Of a stretch of 64,000 nt of DNA, positions 1 to 11,198 are shown one piece after another. Source of the stretch: Paraspadella gotoi (taxonomy: Eukaryota > Chaetognatha); assembly GCA_051294375.1 (NCBI GenBank), contig CM119264.1, positions 21,403,045-21,467,044 of the forward strand, read 5' to 3'. The notes beneath the pieces are model-generated. The model ran no database searches, was not told the origin of the DNA, and saw only the letters and a list, made by a program, of their open reading frames with translations. A program made the translations under genes and the position numbers. How positions within the stretch are numbered: position 1 is the first letter of the stretch; each line of letters begins with the position of its first letter.

Positions 1-2
1 TA

Positions 3-134
3 GCGCCGGTAGGAGCGCCCGCTTTGGAACCGCCGACGGACCCGGCGCGGCGAGAGAGGTTCTACGCCGACGTTGGGAATTTGCAGCGCTGGATGGCGCA
101 AGATGATGCGAGGCTCGTCAGTGACGTTCTTTGA
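3..134 (+). CDS. C-terminal coding end of an unidentified gene (partial)
   Basis: An open frame enters from the left edge and stops at a TGA at 132-134, giving 43 residues ending in NLQRWMAQDDARLVSDVL. The stretch is GC-rich and codon-like, and GC content collapses right after the stop, as expected for a coding end followed by a 3' UTR. The first bases (TAG) could be a splice acceptor or simply upstream coding sequence in another frame. The charged, helix-like tail matches no family I recognise. The rest of the gene lies outside the window. Confidence 0.5.
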   Translation, partial: APVGAPALEPPTDPARRERFYADVGNLQRWMAQDDARLVSDVL

Positions 135-1200
135 ATCTTCTTTTGCTTCTAAATTTTCTTTTCTTCGCGGAAACAGGCAAAAAACAACTAGCGTAAGCTT
201 TCCAAATATCGCTTTTCGGGGATAATACAACATTTTTCATGGTTACGAATAAAAAGATATTTTAAGAATAAATTATAGGTATTTTACAAAGGTCTTTTAT
301 TTTATTATTGAATGTGCCAATAATTAAACCCAAATATGTTTTTATGGTTCATTACTTTGCTTGCAATCAATGTGATATCAATCAAAATTCGTATGCACCT
401 AGTCCTTAAAATTTGTCATTATGAAACAAAAGCTAATTCCTTTTGATTAAAATTACAGTTTGCTATAATTTTCTAAGAATATATGATTAAAATTTTAACG
501 TAAATATGTTTGCATTGCAGTGCAGAATGGAAATCAATATATTTCTAAGAATAAAATTTGGTATTACTCATCTTTGTATTGTTGCGATCGCTCCATGATT
601 ATCTGTCGACGAAGGAGTACGTGAATTAAAAACTAAAAAAATAATCGAAAGCAAAAATGCCAAAACCAGCTAATTATCAAATTTTAAAAACAATCGCATG
701 GTAATAATAATTGGATCGAGCTTGAGAAATAGAAATGATGAAAAGTTAAACCTCGAGGGAAAAAAGAGAAATGAGATCAGGAAGGAAAATAATGGGGTAA
801 AAAAATGTTTCGCGAAACCTCAAAACGGGTTTGAGAATGTTCACCGGTTTATCCTATAGTATTACTTGAGAATAAATTATCATTTTGACCGAGGTACGAG
901 GTAGTAAGATAGCACTTTAAAAAACTATATTTCATAGAGATATTTTTTTTTAGATGATTGATATTAATGTGGTTAAGTTAAAAATATAGTTCGTACGTCT
1001 CTTTCGACAACTGCAAAAACGCTCACGAGATCGATCATTTTTTGTAAGGGGAAGAAAAAGAGAAATTTTTAGCTCGGGTTAACGTCCTCCGAAGTTTGAA
1101 GAAGTTGGAAGTCGACGATAAGAAGTAGAAAACTATTGAACTGCTTACCGCAAAATTGAACAAAAATAAAGTAAAAGACAGGTAACATTATCTAAAAATT
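135..1200. other. AT-rich noncoding DNA
   Basis: Probable 3' UTR and intergenic sequence downstream of the left-edge gene. I see no open frame with codon structure and no repeat shared with the rest of the window. Confidence 0.5.
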
Positions 1201-1205
1201 TTGCA

Positions 1206-1207
<2 letters not shown>

Positions 1208-1244
<37 letters not shown>

Positions 1245-1330
1245 ACGCGGTTTTTTTTCTTGTTCCAATTCATTTCCACCCACGCGATTCTTTCTTCATC
1301 TTCTCATATCTTATCTTAATTTTTTGTCTG

Positions 1331-1397
<67 letters not shown>
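1208..1397. repeat. (TG)n and (TC)n microsatellites
   Basis: A (TG) run at 1208-1240 is followed by (TC) runs at 1327-1349 and 1350-1397. The long Ser-Leu and Val-Cys frames crossing it are translations of the repeat. Confidence 0.95.
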
Positions 1398-1401
<4 letters not shown>

Positions 1402-1659
1402 ATCTCAAAACCCCCTCTTCTACATGCCACAACCCACCTTCATTTCTCCTCTTCATCATTCAATTTCTCTTCGATCGTTTTTTTCTCTTAACCCCTCCCC
1501 CCTCTCCTCTCCCTCGACGGTCTTTCATTAAACATTCAGACTCCATTTAATTCGCTACCAAGTTGGCAACTGTGCAACAAACCAGACCCGAGACGAGAAG
1601 GAGAGCGGATGGGCGGAGGGCGGTGGGGGGGGGGAAGGGGTGAGAGAGCGCGCGGAATG

Positions 1660-2014
1660 GCCCGATGATGATGGGGACGATTGATATAATTCGTGGCGAT
1701 GATGATCATGATGATAGATGATGATGATGATGATGATGATGGATAGATGATGATGATGGAGACTCGTGCGGCGGTTGACAATGTGAAAGATGTTTAACTA
1801 ATACCGATTGTTTTTGATGACGCTGATGATATCAATTATAATGAAAAAGTCGATAAAAATAGTGAAATTCATGATACTTTTTGTCGTGCATTATTTTTTG
1901 ACACTCAAAGTGAAAAACATGATCGGCTTGAAGCAAAAATCAAAACACAATAAAAAACGTACTTGAGGTTAAGATACGTTTTCACCGAGAGAACCACTAA
2001 GACCTGGGGTGTTG

Positions 2015-2046
<32 letters not shown>

Positions 2047-2060
2047 TGAAGGCAACGCAA
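1660..2060. repeat. (GAT)n and (GAC)n trinucleotide arrays
   Basis: GAT runs occur at about 1665-1760 and a pure GAC run at about 2017-2045. Acidic open frames lie between them (1798-1950 and 1967-2123), but trinucleotide repeats of this kind imitate coding bias, so I do not call genes here. Confidence 0.8.
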
Positions 2061-2180
2061 GTAATCAAGCCAACAAGACAACACAGAAGAAAACATACAT
2101 GATCATCAGAGGAAACGATTTTTAAAACGAAAATGATAACATTAGTTAATTTCAAAAACAATTAATGATTAGGATCTCAG

Positions 2181-2474
2181 TTTGTGAAAAAATTTGAAAA
2201 TATATTTGGTAAAAACGATGATAAGGCGATAAAAAAGAAAACCCCTTATGCTAATGCGGAAGACGAAGAAGTGGATGACAAAGACGACAATCATGAAACA
2301 GTTGATAATGACAGCGAGGTCGCCGACCAAAACGGCGACGACGGCGACGACGGCGACGACGACGACGACGCCGACGCCTGCGACCATAAAAATGACGACA
2401 GGCGTCGCGAACGAGGAGCTGAATACGATCGAGAGGAAAACTCAGAAGACATCGTTAGGGCGAAATCAATTTGA
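2181..2474 (+). CDS. Possible exon encoding an acidic low-complexity segment
   Basis: An acceptor-like TCTCAG at 2175-2180 opens a frame of 97 codons to a TGA at 2472-2474. It begins FVKKFENIFGKNDDKAIKKK, continues through a mixed Asp/Glu/Asn stretch and ends with an Arg-rich tail. The middle is partly (GAC)n, but the flanks are not repeats, which argues for real coding. A GTTAGG donor at about 2452 would remove the tail. No family is recognisable. It may be chance in a GAY-rich region. Confidence 0.25.
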   Translation, partial: FVKKFENIFGKNDDKAIKKKTPYANAEDEEVDDKDDNHETVDNDSEVADQNGDDGDDGDDDDDADACDHKNDDRRRERGAEYDREENSEDIVRAKSI

Positions 2475-2504
2475 CTTTTTCCCCCGCGAATCTTTTTTCA
2501 TTCA

Positions 2505-2606
<102 letters not shown>

Positions 2607-2619
2607 CTACCCCCGCTAG

Positions 2620-2712
2620 AAATAGTTCCGAATTTCTTTCTCCCAATATAACTGGAGGGCTTTTTCGCGGGAAAAGGATGGAAAACGATTCCACATCTTC
2701 CAATGCAAACGG
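2620..2712 (+). CDS. Candidate internal exon, extracellular-type segment
   Basis: The (TC)n array followed by CGCCTACCCCCGCTAG forms a textbook acceptor, and GTGAGT at 2713 is a perfect donor. The exon is 93 nt (phase 1 start, two bases left over). It encodes residues including [20 protein letters not shown] and ends [10 protein letters not shown]. Three Asn-X-Ser/Thr sites (NSS, NIT, NDS) in about 30 residues suggest a secreted or luminal protein if it is expressed. I cannot place the neighbouring exons or a family. Confidence 0.4.
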
Positions 2713-3387
2713 GTGAGTAGTCTATAATCTTTGCAAGTCTTTTCAAGTCTGTACCAGTTGAGCGATTACTCGCGGAGCAACTGTTACTGTCGGTCGGTCG
2801 GTCGGTTGGTATCTCAGTCCGTCGGTCTGTCCCACTTATGTTAAAAATGCTCATAACTCGCCCATAGTTATTTGCTTATTTGTTAAGAAAAAAGGGAAAA
2901 ATCCTTTTTAAGTGACTGCGAACGCTGCCATCAAGAAATACTAGAGAATAAAAGACGAAATTCCGAGGCACCGTGTGTAATAAATACATAATAAATACAC
3001 AAGCTCAGAAGGTTATTGTAGTCATGTTGTCATGTAATATCACTTCATGTCACGTTAGGTCATATCATGTCACGAGAAATACACGTGAAAATAAAGTTAC
3101 TGCGGCGCAACACTAAAGTTTTTTTTTTCAATATTGTAAATTCTGAGTACATCAAAAACCTTTTCTTGCACCATACATTCATCATAGATTGATTTATGTG
3201 CAAGTGTCAGGGACTAATCGAGAATCTTTTTTTTAATTTTATTTATTTTTGTTTTGATTAGAGAATCAAAAAAAATTATTTTTTGGCCATTTTTTTCGTT
3301 AACCTTAAATGAAAGTAAAATATTTATCTTTATATAAACATATTTTTATATTATATATATTATTATATATATATTATATATATATTA
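2713..3387. other. Noncoding: (GGTC)n, CATGT-rich and (TA)n DNA
   Basis: A short GGTC run lies at 2790-2806, repeated CATGT/TCATG words at about 3022-3075, and a (TA)n-rich tract at 3335-3386 that ends at a foldback element. Confidence 0.7.
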
Positions 3388-3860
3388 GGGTGAAGTGAAA
3401 GTTTGGAATTGAAAACTATCATATTAGTGAATACTAATCTGTAGTTATTTTTTTTTACAAATATAGTAGCCCAGTCAGCTTATTTGTATATAGTACTACC
3501 CTTATAAAATGTCAAAATTTTAAAATGTTTTTTTTAATTCTGAGAACAGATTCAGATTCCTCGTTAAAAGTTGATATAAGAAATATAAATCTTTTTTCAA
3601 AAAATTATGTCATTAAGTAGGTTAAATTACAAAAAACTATATTTTTAAGCTGGAAATTTAAAATCGGTGTCTTAAATATAGTTTTTTACATTTTTGACTT
3701 TTATCAACTTTTTGCAAGGAATCAAAATCCGATCTTAAAATTAGAAAATTTACATTTTAAAATTTTAGCCTATTATATACTTATTACTATATATAAACAT
3801 AGCTCACTGGTGCCAACTAATGTATAAAATTAAAAAATAAATTTACCAAAGTATTTTTAA
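3388..3860. mobile_element. Foldback element, family C copy 1
   Basis: It begins AGGGTGAAGTGAAAGT beside a (TA)n tract. The left part has ATTCCTCGTTAAAAGTTGAT at about 3556-3576. The complement of TTATCAACTTTTTGCAAGGA near 3700-3722 is the matching right arm, so the element folds back on itself. Copies occur at 11.99-12.16, 39.10-39.72 and 49.58-49.90 kb. It has no coding capacity. Ends are approximate because the arms are diverged. Confidence 0.6.
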
Positions 3861-4166
3861 TGGTTTTTATGTTCATGTTTAATATGCTAAATTTTTATTT
3901 TTTAAAATTTTATCATTTAATATCTAATATATACATATTATTTATATAAATATATTTTTATATTATATATATTATTATTATATATATTATTATATATATT
4001 TTGTGCATAATAATAATAAAAGTTTTGATCTTCCATATTTGGTTTAATGTTTTTAAAATAAATGACTAAATAAATAAACAAATAGCAAAAACAATTTTGC
4101 CCCAAACTCGAAATTCTCCCCTCGTACATAAAAGGAAGAGGCTTTTCCTGACATCTTCGATATTCT

Positions 4167-4293
<127 letters not shown>

Positions 4294-4735
4294 GTGGATT
4301 TCTTCCACGCCACCCGATGGCCCCAATCACCAGCGTAGTAACCTCTCCTCAGGTTCTCTCTCTTCCAAAGAGGTTACCACAATACGACGTCGACACCACC
4401 TTGCCATGGTGACCTTTTCATTTTTTTTCCGCAATGGCGTCACATCCTTCTTTTTTTTAAATTTTGATTCTAAAATTCTAAAATTTATATTTTAAGTATT
4501 TGTCTCTCTCGGAGTCTCTCCATAAAGAAATCTACTGTGATAGTAAAAAAATTACCATAGACAAAACGGTTTTTGATACAGGCATATGTTAAAATATCAT
4601 ATATTGTTTTGCTCCTCACCCTATGAATTTCATAACGAAAAATTAATTAACGCAGTAATTTCACTCTTTCCAATTTCGCCATCTTCCAACTTCACGAGCC
4701 CAACTTCATCATCGCCACGACCATCACTCTGTGAG

Positions 4736-4878
4736 CCCCGCCATCAACTTATCCGTGGCGTTGGTAACTAGTAGAGGTTACGACATCTGTGACGTTACTG
4801 CGCCTATGACCAAAGGCAAACTGACTAAGCAAAATCAATCAAATATCAACCGCGCCAAATTCTTATTCTTAACAACAA
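4736..4878 (+). CDS. Exon-like segment, unidentified
   Basis: The frame has strong codon periodicity, including AINLSVALVTSRGYDICDVT and TAPMTKGKLTKQNQSNINRA. It is bounded by a pyrimidine-rich CACTCTGTGAG acceptor candidate and a GTAAAT donor candidate, 143 nt in total (1 + 47 codons + 1). No family is recognised. A dispersed repeat (family E copy 3) starts 27 bp after it, so it may instead belong to that element. Confidence 0.3.
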
Positions 4879-4904
4879 GTAAATGTCATGTTATCAATAA
4901 CATA

Positions 4905-4985
4905 GCCTGTCCAAGGTCAGGGACAAGATAGCTTAGCTATTAAACGAGTGGATAATTTTGCATTGGTTGTACCAATTACATAAAT
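4905..4985 (+). repeat. Dispersed repeat family E, copy 3 (partial)
   Basis: Matches the 3' part of the 32.9 and 50.0 kb copies (CCTGTCCAA, then GGATAATTTT and GGTTGTACCAAT). The shared reading frame is present, but its stop codon TGA is CGA here. Confidence 0.7.
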
Positions 4986-5077
4986 TGTACCCATCGAACC
5001 AACGTTCCCTGCAAAACTATAAATTAAGCCAACACGGTGCGACATTGTGCGACAACCATCCTCCTATCTATCGTTTC

Positions 5078-5300
5078 CTATAGCGTCGCTGTCTGCGTCG
5101 AAGTCGACAAAGCGGCCGACAAGGCGGCCGACATGTCGGCCGACAAGGCAGCCGACGCGCTGGCAAATGGTTTTGATCCCCCGACGCCATAAATCTCGAT
5201 CGCGGTTTCCGGTTGGACGCGGGGAAGGTTTACGGACGCGACGAGTCTTCGTCCGTCGCGACGGGGAATGTCCGAGTTTGGGGTCCAAGGGTGAAAGATG
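5078..5300. other. GC-rich coding-like island with GCCGAC repeats, strand uncertain
   Basis: A 12 bp unit around GGCGGCCGACAA is repeated about five times (5105-5156). On the plus strand, a TAG acceptor at 5081-5083 opens a 35-codon frame VAVCVEVDKAADKAADMSAD to a TAA at 5190-5192. On the minus strand a longer frame to a TAG near 5080 contains VNLPRVQPETAIEIYGVGG and an Ala-Ser repeat tail. The minus frame has the better codon pattern. Only one can be real, and both may be chance. Confidence 0.3.
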
Positions 5301-5399
5301 GAAACCAGAACCAAAGGAAAGAGGGATCCATTGTTTAGCTTGTCAATTTTTTTTTTAAGACTTAACTTACTACCGGAGCATACTACATACATGAACAGT

Positions 5400-6400
5400 G
5401 TCAATAAAATACTTTCGCAGGCAACTTTTTTTAATATATTTTTTTTTTAAAAACATCAAACGACAGTGGGCAGAGAGAGAAGAAGCCGGTAGTTTCGTCG
5501 TTTACGCGTTTGAAAAATCAAAATCGAGTAAAAGGATTTCCTTGAGAAGAGAGCTCTCTGCTCCTGTCTCTTGACTCTTCTGCTTTTTACATTTCAGTCA
5601 CATCAACTTTTAATATATATGTCATGAAGTGAATGGCTCAAGACTCGACAGGCTTCATGTCTTGATAATTTAAAGTAAGTGATAATAATTTTCCAATTTA
5701 CCCCGTGTCCGTTCGTAATTGACACCAAATAAATCATTACTATACTTTAAATATTTAATAAACATAATTCATAAGTATATCATTAGTTGGAGAACTACTT
5801 GACGTTTTTTATGTATAAGTTTCATTTCGTGTTTAATTTATTTACTATTCTTTGTTTAAATTTTTATCTAACACACTAAAATTGGCAAAAAAAGACCATT
5901 TTAGGCGTGTTCTTGATTGAATTTTAAAAAACATTTATATGATAAGAAACCCCTATTACTGGTCTAATTAATGGCGTTTCTCAATTATCGTAATGTTGAG
6001 TAGTTTTTGAGTAATGTTTTTTTTATTTATTTTTCTAATTGTAAATCTTAATTTTTCTTTATACAATTGGTCCAATTAGGAAAAAATGCTGTCCTGAGCA
6101 TGTTCTTGGCAGTTTTTAATCATTATTTCATATCGTAAGGATTCCCAGATAATTATTAATTTAATTATAAAATGAATTTTAATAATTTTAAGTATTTAAT
6201 GAGTAATTAATTTAAAATGATTTTTTTTAAAAAAAGATTTAGTTTTTACTGAAGATGAAATTGGACGACCATTAAAGAAAATTTGTTTTACAAAAGTAAA
6301 TATCAAATTAATCATAAAATATCATAAACGTCAAGTACTTTGCTACAGAATGAGGAAAAAAAATTTAAAAATATTTATTAGAGCTCTCAGAAATATAATA
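5400..6400. other. AT-rich noncoding DNA
   Basis: I see no exon, RNA gene or shared repeat here, only runs of A/T and short unique sequence. Confidence 0.5.
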
Positions 6401-6679
6401 CATTTATGAAAGTTCCTGATACCTGCAAAGTTTCTGGTGCCAAATTTAGTGGAGAAAACGAATATCACAATAAAAAATTTTCCTGGATGCTCATTATCGA
6501 TTTTCCACGCCAGTTTTTGCGCCGAACCACTTCCGGTTTTAAAAATTCTGGATTTTTGGAAACAAATAAGCTGTAATTCAGCTTACTTAAATTAATCAAA
6601 ATAAAGTTAACAGTAACCTTAATATTACATTTTTGGTTTTGGTTTATAAATAAGGTTATAACAAGTTTGAGGAAATAAT

Positions 6680-7501
6680 GTCGGATCTGCCCACGATCAT
6701 TATCGGTAATTATTTAATTAATTAATTAATAATTATATAATTATTTAATTAATTAATAATTAATTTATTCAAGTTAATTATTTAATTAATTATGCAATTA
6801 TGCAATTAATTTGATCCAAAATGTTTTGTTTGATTGATTAATTAACTGATTAATTAATTATTGATTAATTAATTGACTAATTGAATAATTAATTAATTAT
6901 TTGATTAATTAATACATCTTGCATTTACATTTAAAATAAAAAGAAAAAATGCATAATCAATTATGAACAATAGGTGTTCAAATAGTGAAATATATTTTTT
7001 TGTTTTTCCATTTAACTACATTTCCACTCAAACGATTCCATCGAAACTTGATTTCCAGTTTAATCACACACTTTTCCACCCAAATACAAAATTCAAGTCA
7101 ATCGCCCCACACTCATGAGTAATTGGTGTTCAAATAGTGAAATATATTTTTTGTTTTTTCCATTTAAACTCATTACACTCGACGATTCCATCGAAAACTT
7201 CATATCCAGCTCAATCACACACTCCTACCCACACACAAAATTTCATTCCAATCCATCCATCCAATCACGAGTATTAGTGTTTTTTGCTAAGGTGGGACGG
7301 ACGGATGGACGGACGGTCGGATGGACAGACGGACGGACGGATAGACAGATGGACAGACGGACATCGTTTTTTTGCATAATTTATCATAATTCGATGTTCT
7401 GATATGATATAAGTGAATGCCCGACAAGATTGAGGGGGCGGACCGAAGGACCGACAAAGTGAATTATAGAGTCGGGATCTGCTGAAAGCAGATCCGACTA
7501 A
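6680..7501 (+). mobile_element. Hairpin-ended nonautonomous element, family A copy 1 (Helentron/HINE-like)
   Basis: It starts with GTCGGATCTGC (6680-6690). The inverse of that sequence forms the 3' arm of a terminal hairpin at 7471-7498 (GTCGGGATCTGC, loop, GCAGATCCGAC), directly followed by CTAA. The interior holds a TTAATTAA-rich tract, two tandem modules of about 125 bp (CCATTTAAACTCATT, GATTCCATCGAAA, CCAATCCATCCATCCA) and a (GGAC/GGAT)n minisatellite. Asymmetric terminal repeats, internal tandem repeats and a 3' hairpin match the layout described for Helentron-associated elements. The family assignment is inference. A shared ACAAGTTTGAG about 20 bp upstream makes the 5' edge uncertain. 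Confidence 0.65.
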
Positions 7502-7745
7502 AAATATTATTACAAAAGGCTTCAAGTTAAAAATTAAAATTGTTTTAATCCAAATTGGCCCTGACCAAATTACTCCACTAATTTTAATAAAATTTTACTA
7601 TCTGGTTAAACAAATAGAACTGTTTAAGGGATTTTAAATCTTTAATCTTTAAACCAAGATATTGGCGTTTAAAAAGTTTACCAAGTGATACAAAAAGAAA
7701 GTAGATGGAAGGCGACTTAGCCTTTGCAGCTAGTAAGCCTCTCAC

Positions 7746-8299
7746 TCAACCCTAACCCTAAACCGGGCCCTAAACAAAACCTTAATCTTTATCAGTTTCC
7801 CTGGTTTGGGATATCTAACCTAATCCTAACGTGGGCTTCTTGTCTCTCCCCAAGCCAGTTTCCCTGGCTGGTGACATCTGCAGAGAGCCACTTCCTTAGC
7901 CCTAACCCTAACCTAGGCCTCCTGTTTTATATCATGCCAGAACCCTAACCCTGCATCACTCCAGAGCCTCTTCACCAACCCTCACCTCAGCCTGAGGTTC
8001 ACCTCTGAGCATCCCTGCATCCCTGTATCCCGGCCATCAATAAGGCCAATCTTTAATCCTTAATTTCCTTCCCCAGTACCTTCCCTAACCCTAACCCAAG
8101 CTTCCTGTCCTCAGACTGTCCTGAGACTGTTCAAATTGAAAAATTGCAATACTTAATCATGGCAACCTGGCCAAATGATAATTTTGCTGTTAGCTTGCTT
8201 AGAAAGGCTTGTACTGGGAACATTAAGATTAGGGTTGAGGCTTGCAAATGAATAAAAGGCGTGGGCTAAGGTTTAGGTTGGGGGAGAGGTTTAGAGTTG
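7746..8299. repeat. Degenerate minisatellite with interstitial telomere-like CCCTAA motifs
   Basis: CCCTAACCCTAA or close variants recur at about 7746, 7810, 7899, 7940 and 8083, embedded in units sharing CAGTTTCCCTGG and GCCTCCTGT. The right end has the complementary type (GGTTTAGGTTGGG). It forms the spacer of the family B foldback. Confidence 0.7.
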
Positions 8300-8805
8300 A
8301 GTGGGAGGCTTGCTAGCCACAAAGACCAGGGCGCCTTCTATCTAATTCGCTACTTTCTTTTTTCATCATTTGGCAAACCTTTAAAGGCCAATATCTTGGC
8401 TTAAGGATTAAATATTTAAAATCACTTAGAGAGTTTTATTTGTATAACCAAATCATAATTTCTTATAAAATCTTATTAGAATTTGTAGAGTAATTTGGTC
8501 AGGGACGATTTGGCTTAAAAAAACTAATAATTTCTATTTTGAAGTCTTTCTTAATAATAATTTTTTAACCTTATTATAAACCACAACAAAAAATTTAGTA
8601 ATAATTTTGATTAATTTTATTTTGCAGGCTGAATAACAGATAATTTTTTTCCAAAAATCATGATTTTTTTAATACCCTAAGTGGTATGACGCAAAAACTG
8701 GCGTGGAAAATCCATTAAGAGCATTCAGGGAAATTTGTTATTGTGGTATTCGTTTTCTCCACTAAATTTGGCACAAGAAACTTTGCAGGTATCAGGAACT
8801 TTCAA

Positions 8806-9400
8806 AAATGCACGGGGTTTATCACAGAATATTTTTGGCGTTATTTTTTTTCTTTTGAGTGATACCCTCTATCTCGACGGAGACTTTTTTTCCTAATATC
8901 GTCTCCCCATTCCGCTCACTTCCCTCATTTTAATTCTCGAATATTTTAAGAGGTATTGACAGACGCGCGGCGCGGCGTCAACAGCGAAAGCCACATCACA
9001 ATCACATCAGACATCACATCAGACATCACATCACATTCACAAACGCGAATTGCGAGTCCCTACTTTTTTTTCGAAAACCGATGCGTTGATTCATTGCTAC
9101 TTTTAATAGTTTGCTAATACTATTAACAAATTTTTACACCTAAACTTTTTACACTACCTAAACTCATAATCAAATTGATGACGTATTGTTTATTTACGTA
9201 AATTAAGCTCAAAAGTTTTTCGAGGTCGAATTTTCATTCCTTAAAGTTTTGAAAGAGAATTTGAATGAAAACATCCGACTCTAACTTACTTTTTGTTCCC
9301 GCTTTGACAGACGTCCTTCACTTTTCAACTTCCCCTTTCTTAAATTGAGTGTCTGTTGAAAAAGTTGTGTGGTAAACAGAGTGAAAAAGAGGGAAAGAAA
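8806..9400. other. Noncoding DNA with a CACATCA minisatellite
   Basis: ACATCACATCAGACATCACA repeats lie at about 8990-9042. The rest is AT-rich with no coding signal. Confidence 0.55.
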
Positions 9401-9407
9401 AAAAATC

Positions 9408-9408
<1 letters not shown>

Positions 9409-9459
<51 letters not shown>
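9409..9459. repeat. (GA)n microsatellite
   Basis: GA run. The Glu-Arg frames across it are artefacts. Confidence 0.95.
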
Positions 9460-9463
<4 letters not shown>

Positions 9464-9651
9464 TGAAATATTGAAAGCAAAAGTGAGGCCTTTAAAAGCT
9501 ACGTTTTTGAGAAATTATTACTCATTTCATATAATAACAAGAACTGATGTATTCTACTATTCTTCTAGTTTACAGATTGTATGCGCTCTTTCTAATTCGC
9601 AATTTACACATTTACTCTTGTCAGAAACTCGGTCCCAACCCAAAATTTCTA

Positions 9652-9930
9652 TTAGAAAAATGTTAGTATAAACAGTGTTTGTAGCAATGCGATCGATGAT
9701 ACAAATAATGAGTTTGTAAAAATAATACGTTTTAATGTACGGGCTGAAATATTACGTATATAGTCAGAGAGTGGAATCATACTGGCCGCGTCTAAAGCAA
9801 TATCTATATCAATATGTACAGGGAGTTTATGAAATATTTTAATAGCACGTAGTTGTAGTTTGTCAAATTTTTCCAAGTGGTATTTACCAGCAGTTAGAAA
9901 ACAGGGAGATGAGTATAAAAATAATGATAC
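9652..9930 (-). pseudogene. LINE reverse-transcriptase C-terminal remnant
   Basis: The minus frame contains LEKFDKLQLRAIKIFHKLPV, then a short helix ending PLSDYIRNISARTLKRII. This fits the post-polymerase region of non-LTR retrotransposon ORF2 proteins, where 'l.klQ.rairii...p' is followed by 'gi.pl..r'. The upstream catalytic domain is missing: a (GA)n tract at 9975-10048 replaces it. It stops near 9652. Dead fragment; the clade is not assignable. Confidence 0.6.
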
Positions 9931-9969
9931 CACAAGAGATGAAAATAAATGGTGAACAAGAGAACAAGT

Positions 9970-9974
<5 letters not shown>

Positions 9975-10048
<74 letters not shown>
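9975..10048. repeat. (GA)n microsatellite
   Basis: GA run abutting the LINE remnant. Confidence 0.95.
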
Positions 10049-10052
<4 letters not shown>

Positions 10053-10417
10053 CTCGCAATAAACTGAAAAATACTGTTTAGAAAATATTTTCAACATAAC
10101 AACAGTTAACCCGGTAATTATCGGGTATATATATTTTTTATCGGTAAACGCTTTACTTTTTTTAGTTGCCTAATGGGAAAATGAAAGGCTCTGGCCGTCT
10201 TTTTTTTCTTCGCAAATCGAAGGCGAAAAGGAAAATGGGCCGAAATCTCAACCCAAGTTTACTCGGTTTTCCCTAGATTTGGTGAAGTCAGGGTGATGGG
10301 TCATAGATCTCGGAATAAAGTGACATTGTGAGACCATGCGTCGTTTTAAACTAAAGCCAATTACGTATATATATATATTTTTTTTTATTAATTTATCTAC
10401 CAACCGTTCATCAGCGG

Positions 10418-10560
10418 CCATTGGTGCCGGAGGCAAGTCATTCGCCTCCCAACCCGGGCGTCCGGGGTTCTGGCCCGGTGGTCGCCTGACAGTTGAAAGG
10501 GACGGGGCGCTTAACCCGCCTATAAAACGGTGTTACAGCCAGATCCGAAGCTCAGGGACT
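10418..10560 (+). mobile_element. tRNA-derived SINE fragment
   Basis: The block GGCCATTGGTGCCGGAGGC, then TTCGCCTCCCAACCCGG and GTCCGGGGTTCTGGCCCGG, has the order of a tRNA D arm (A-box-like), anticodon arm and T arm (degenerate B box GGTTCTGGCC). It is GC-rich in AT-rich surroundings. A non-tRNA body follows. It does not fold as an intact tRNA. Confidence 0.5.
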
Positions 10561-10596
10561 GCTTATATTAAAAACGGTTTGTGTGTGTCTGTGTAT

Positions 10597-10700
10597 GTGA
10601 GAGAGAGAGAGAGGGAGAGAGAGAGACGACAGAATTTGAGCAAGAAAAATGTCGGATGCCCGGAAATAAGAAGAGAGACAACAAACCGGATCAAACTTTG
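10597..10700. repeat. Third partial copy of the 14.5/16.4 kb duplicated repeat
   Basis: A (GA)n tract is followed by CGGATGCCCGGAAATAAG and GAGAGACAACAAACCGGAT, the same order as at 16855-16892 and, more diverged, 14793-14835. Confidence 0.7.
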
Positions 10701-10711
10701 GTTCACATCAG

Positions 10712-11115
10712 TCAAAGAACAACCAGTGATAGAAAGATGAAAAAAAGGGAAAGCGAATGACGCAATGACTCTGAAGATCGAATATCTAGACGGAGGCGCG
10801 AAATTCGTTGAGAGAATTTTCGGGCGAGAGACGACGATTCGTCAGTGACAAGGAAATAGTCAACGTCACCCTCGTTTGTGGCGCGAATCCAGCCAGAGGG
10901 CGTTGTCAACGATCGAAGATAGTTGGAAGATGATGACAGAGATTGTGACATCTATCACAAAAGCGAATATCACGACTACGAGTATTAACAAGACGACGAC
11001 CAACGCAGAGGGCGACTATACGGCGTGCGACGAACTGTCTCGCGATAGGAAAAAAAAAAACAAACAAATTTTGGTAACAGTGTTGAGCGAGGTTTATATC
11101 GAATGGCACTCTTGA
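10712..11115. other. Coding-like island, strand uncertain
   Basis: On the minus strand, an ATG at 10951 (or a TAG acceptor just before it) opens 79 codons containing TNEGDVDYFLVTDESSSLAR and ending in a hydrophobic LSLFFIFLSLVVL tail. On the plus strand, an overlapping frame to 11115 contains TEIVTSITKANITTTSINKT with N-glycosylation sites NIT and NKT. Both show purine-N-pyrimidine bias because that bias is its own complement. One strand is probably an exon; I cannot decide which. Confidence 0.3.
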
Positions 11116-11198
11116 CAATTTTGGAAAAAAGTCAGATCTTATGACCATTTAAAGTTTTTTCCATCTACTTTTATTACAAAATAATTTTTAGAGGATTT

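Larger units (their letters stand above)
6405..8805. mobile_element. Large foldback element (family B) with telomere-like core
   Basis: The left arm (6405-6675 plus 7502-7745) is an inverted copy of the right arm (8300-8805). TGAAAGTTCCTGATACCTGC at about 6406 pairs with the complement of GCAGGTATCAGGAACTTTCA at 8785-8804. AAGCCTCTCACTC at about 7735 pairs with the complementary GAGTGGGAGGCTT near 8300. The arms are about 80-85% alike. The left arm is interrupted by a family A element. No transposase frame is visible, so it is nonautonomous or dead. Confidence 0.75.

Noticed and set aside
1811-1850. CTGATGA followed by GAAAAAGTC, hammerhead-like
   Set aside because: No stem II can form between CTGATGA and GAAA and flanks do not pair; chance in a GAT-rich region.
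7746-8110. Chromosome end or functional telomere
   Set aside because: CCCTAA motifs are scattered, degenerate and enclosed in inverted repeats with ordinary sequence on both sides.
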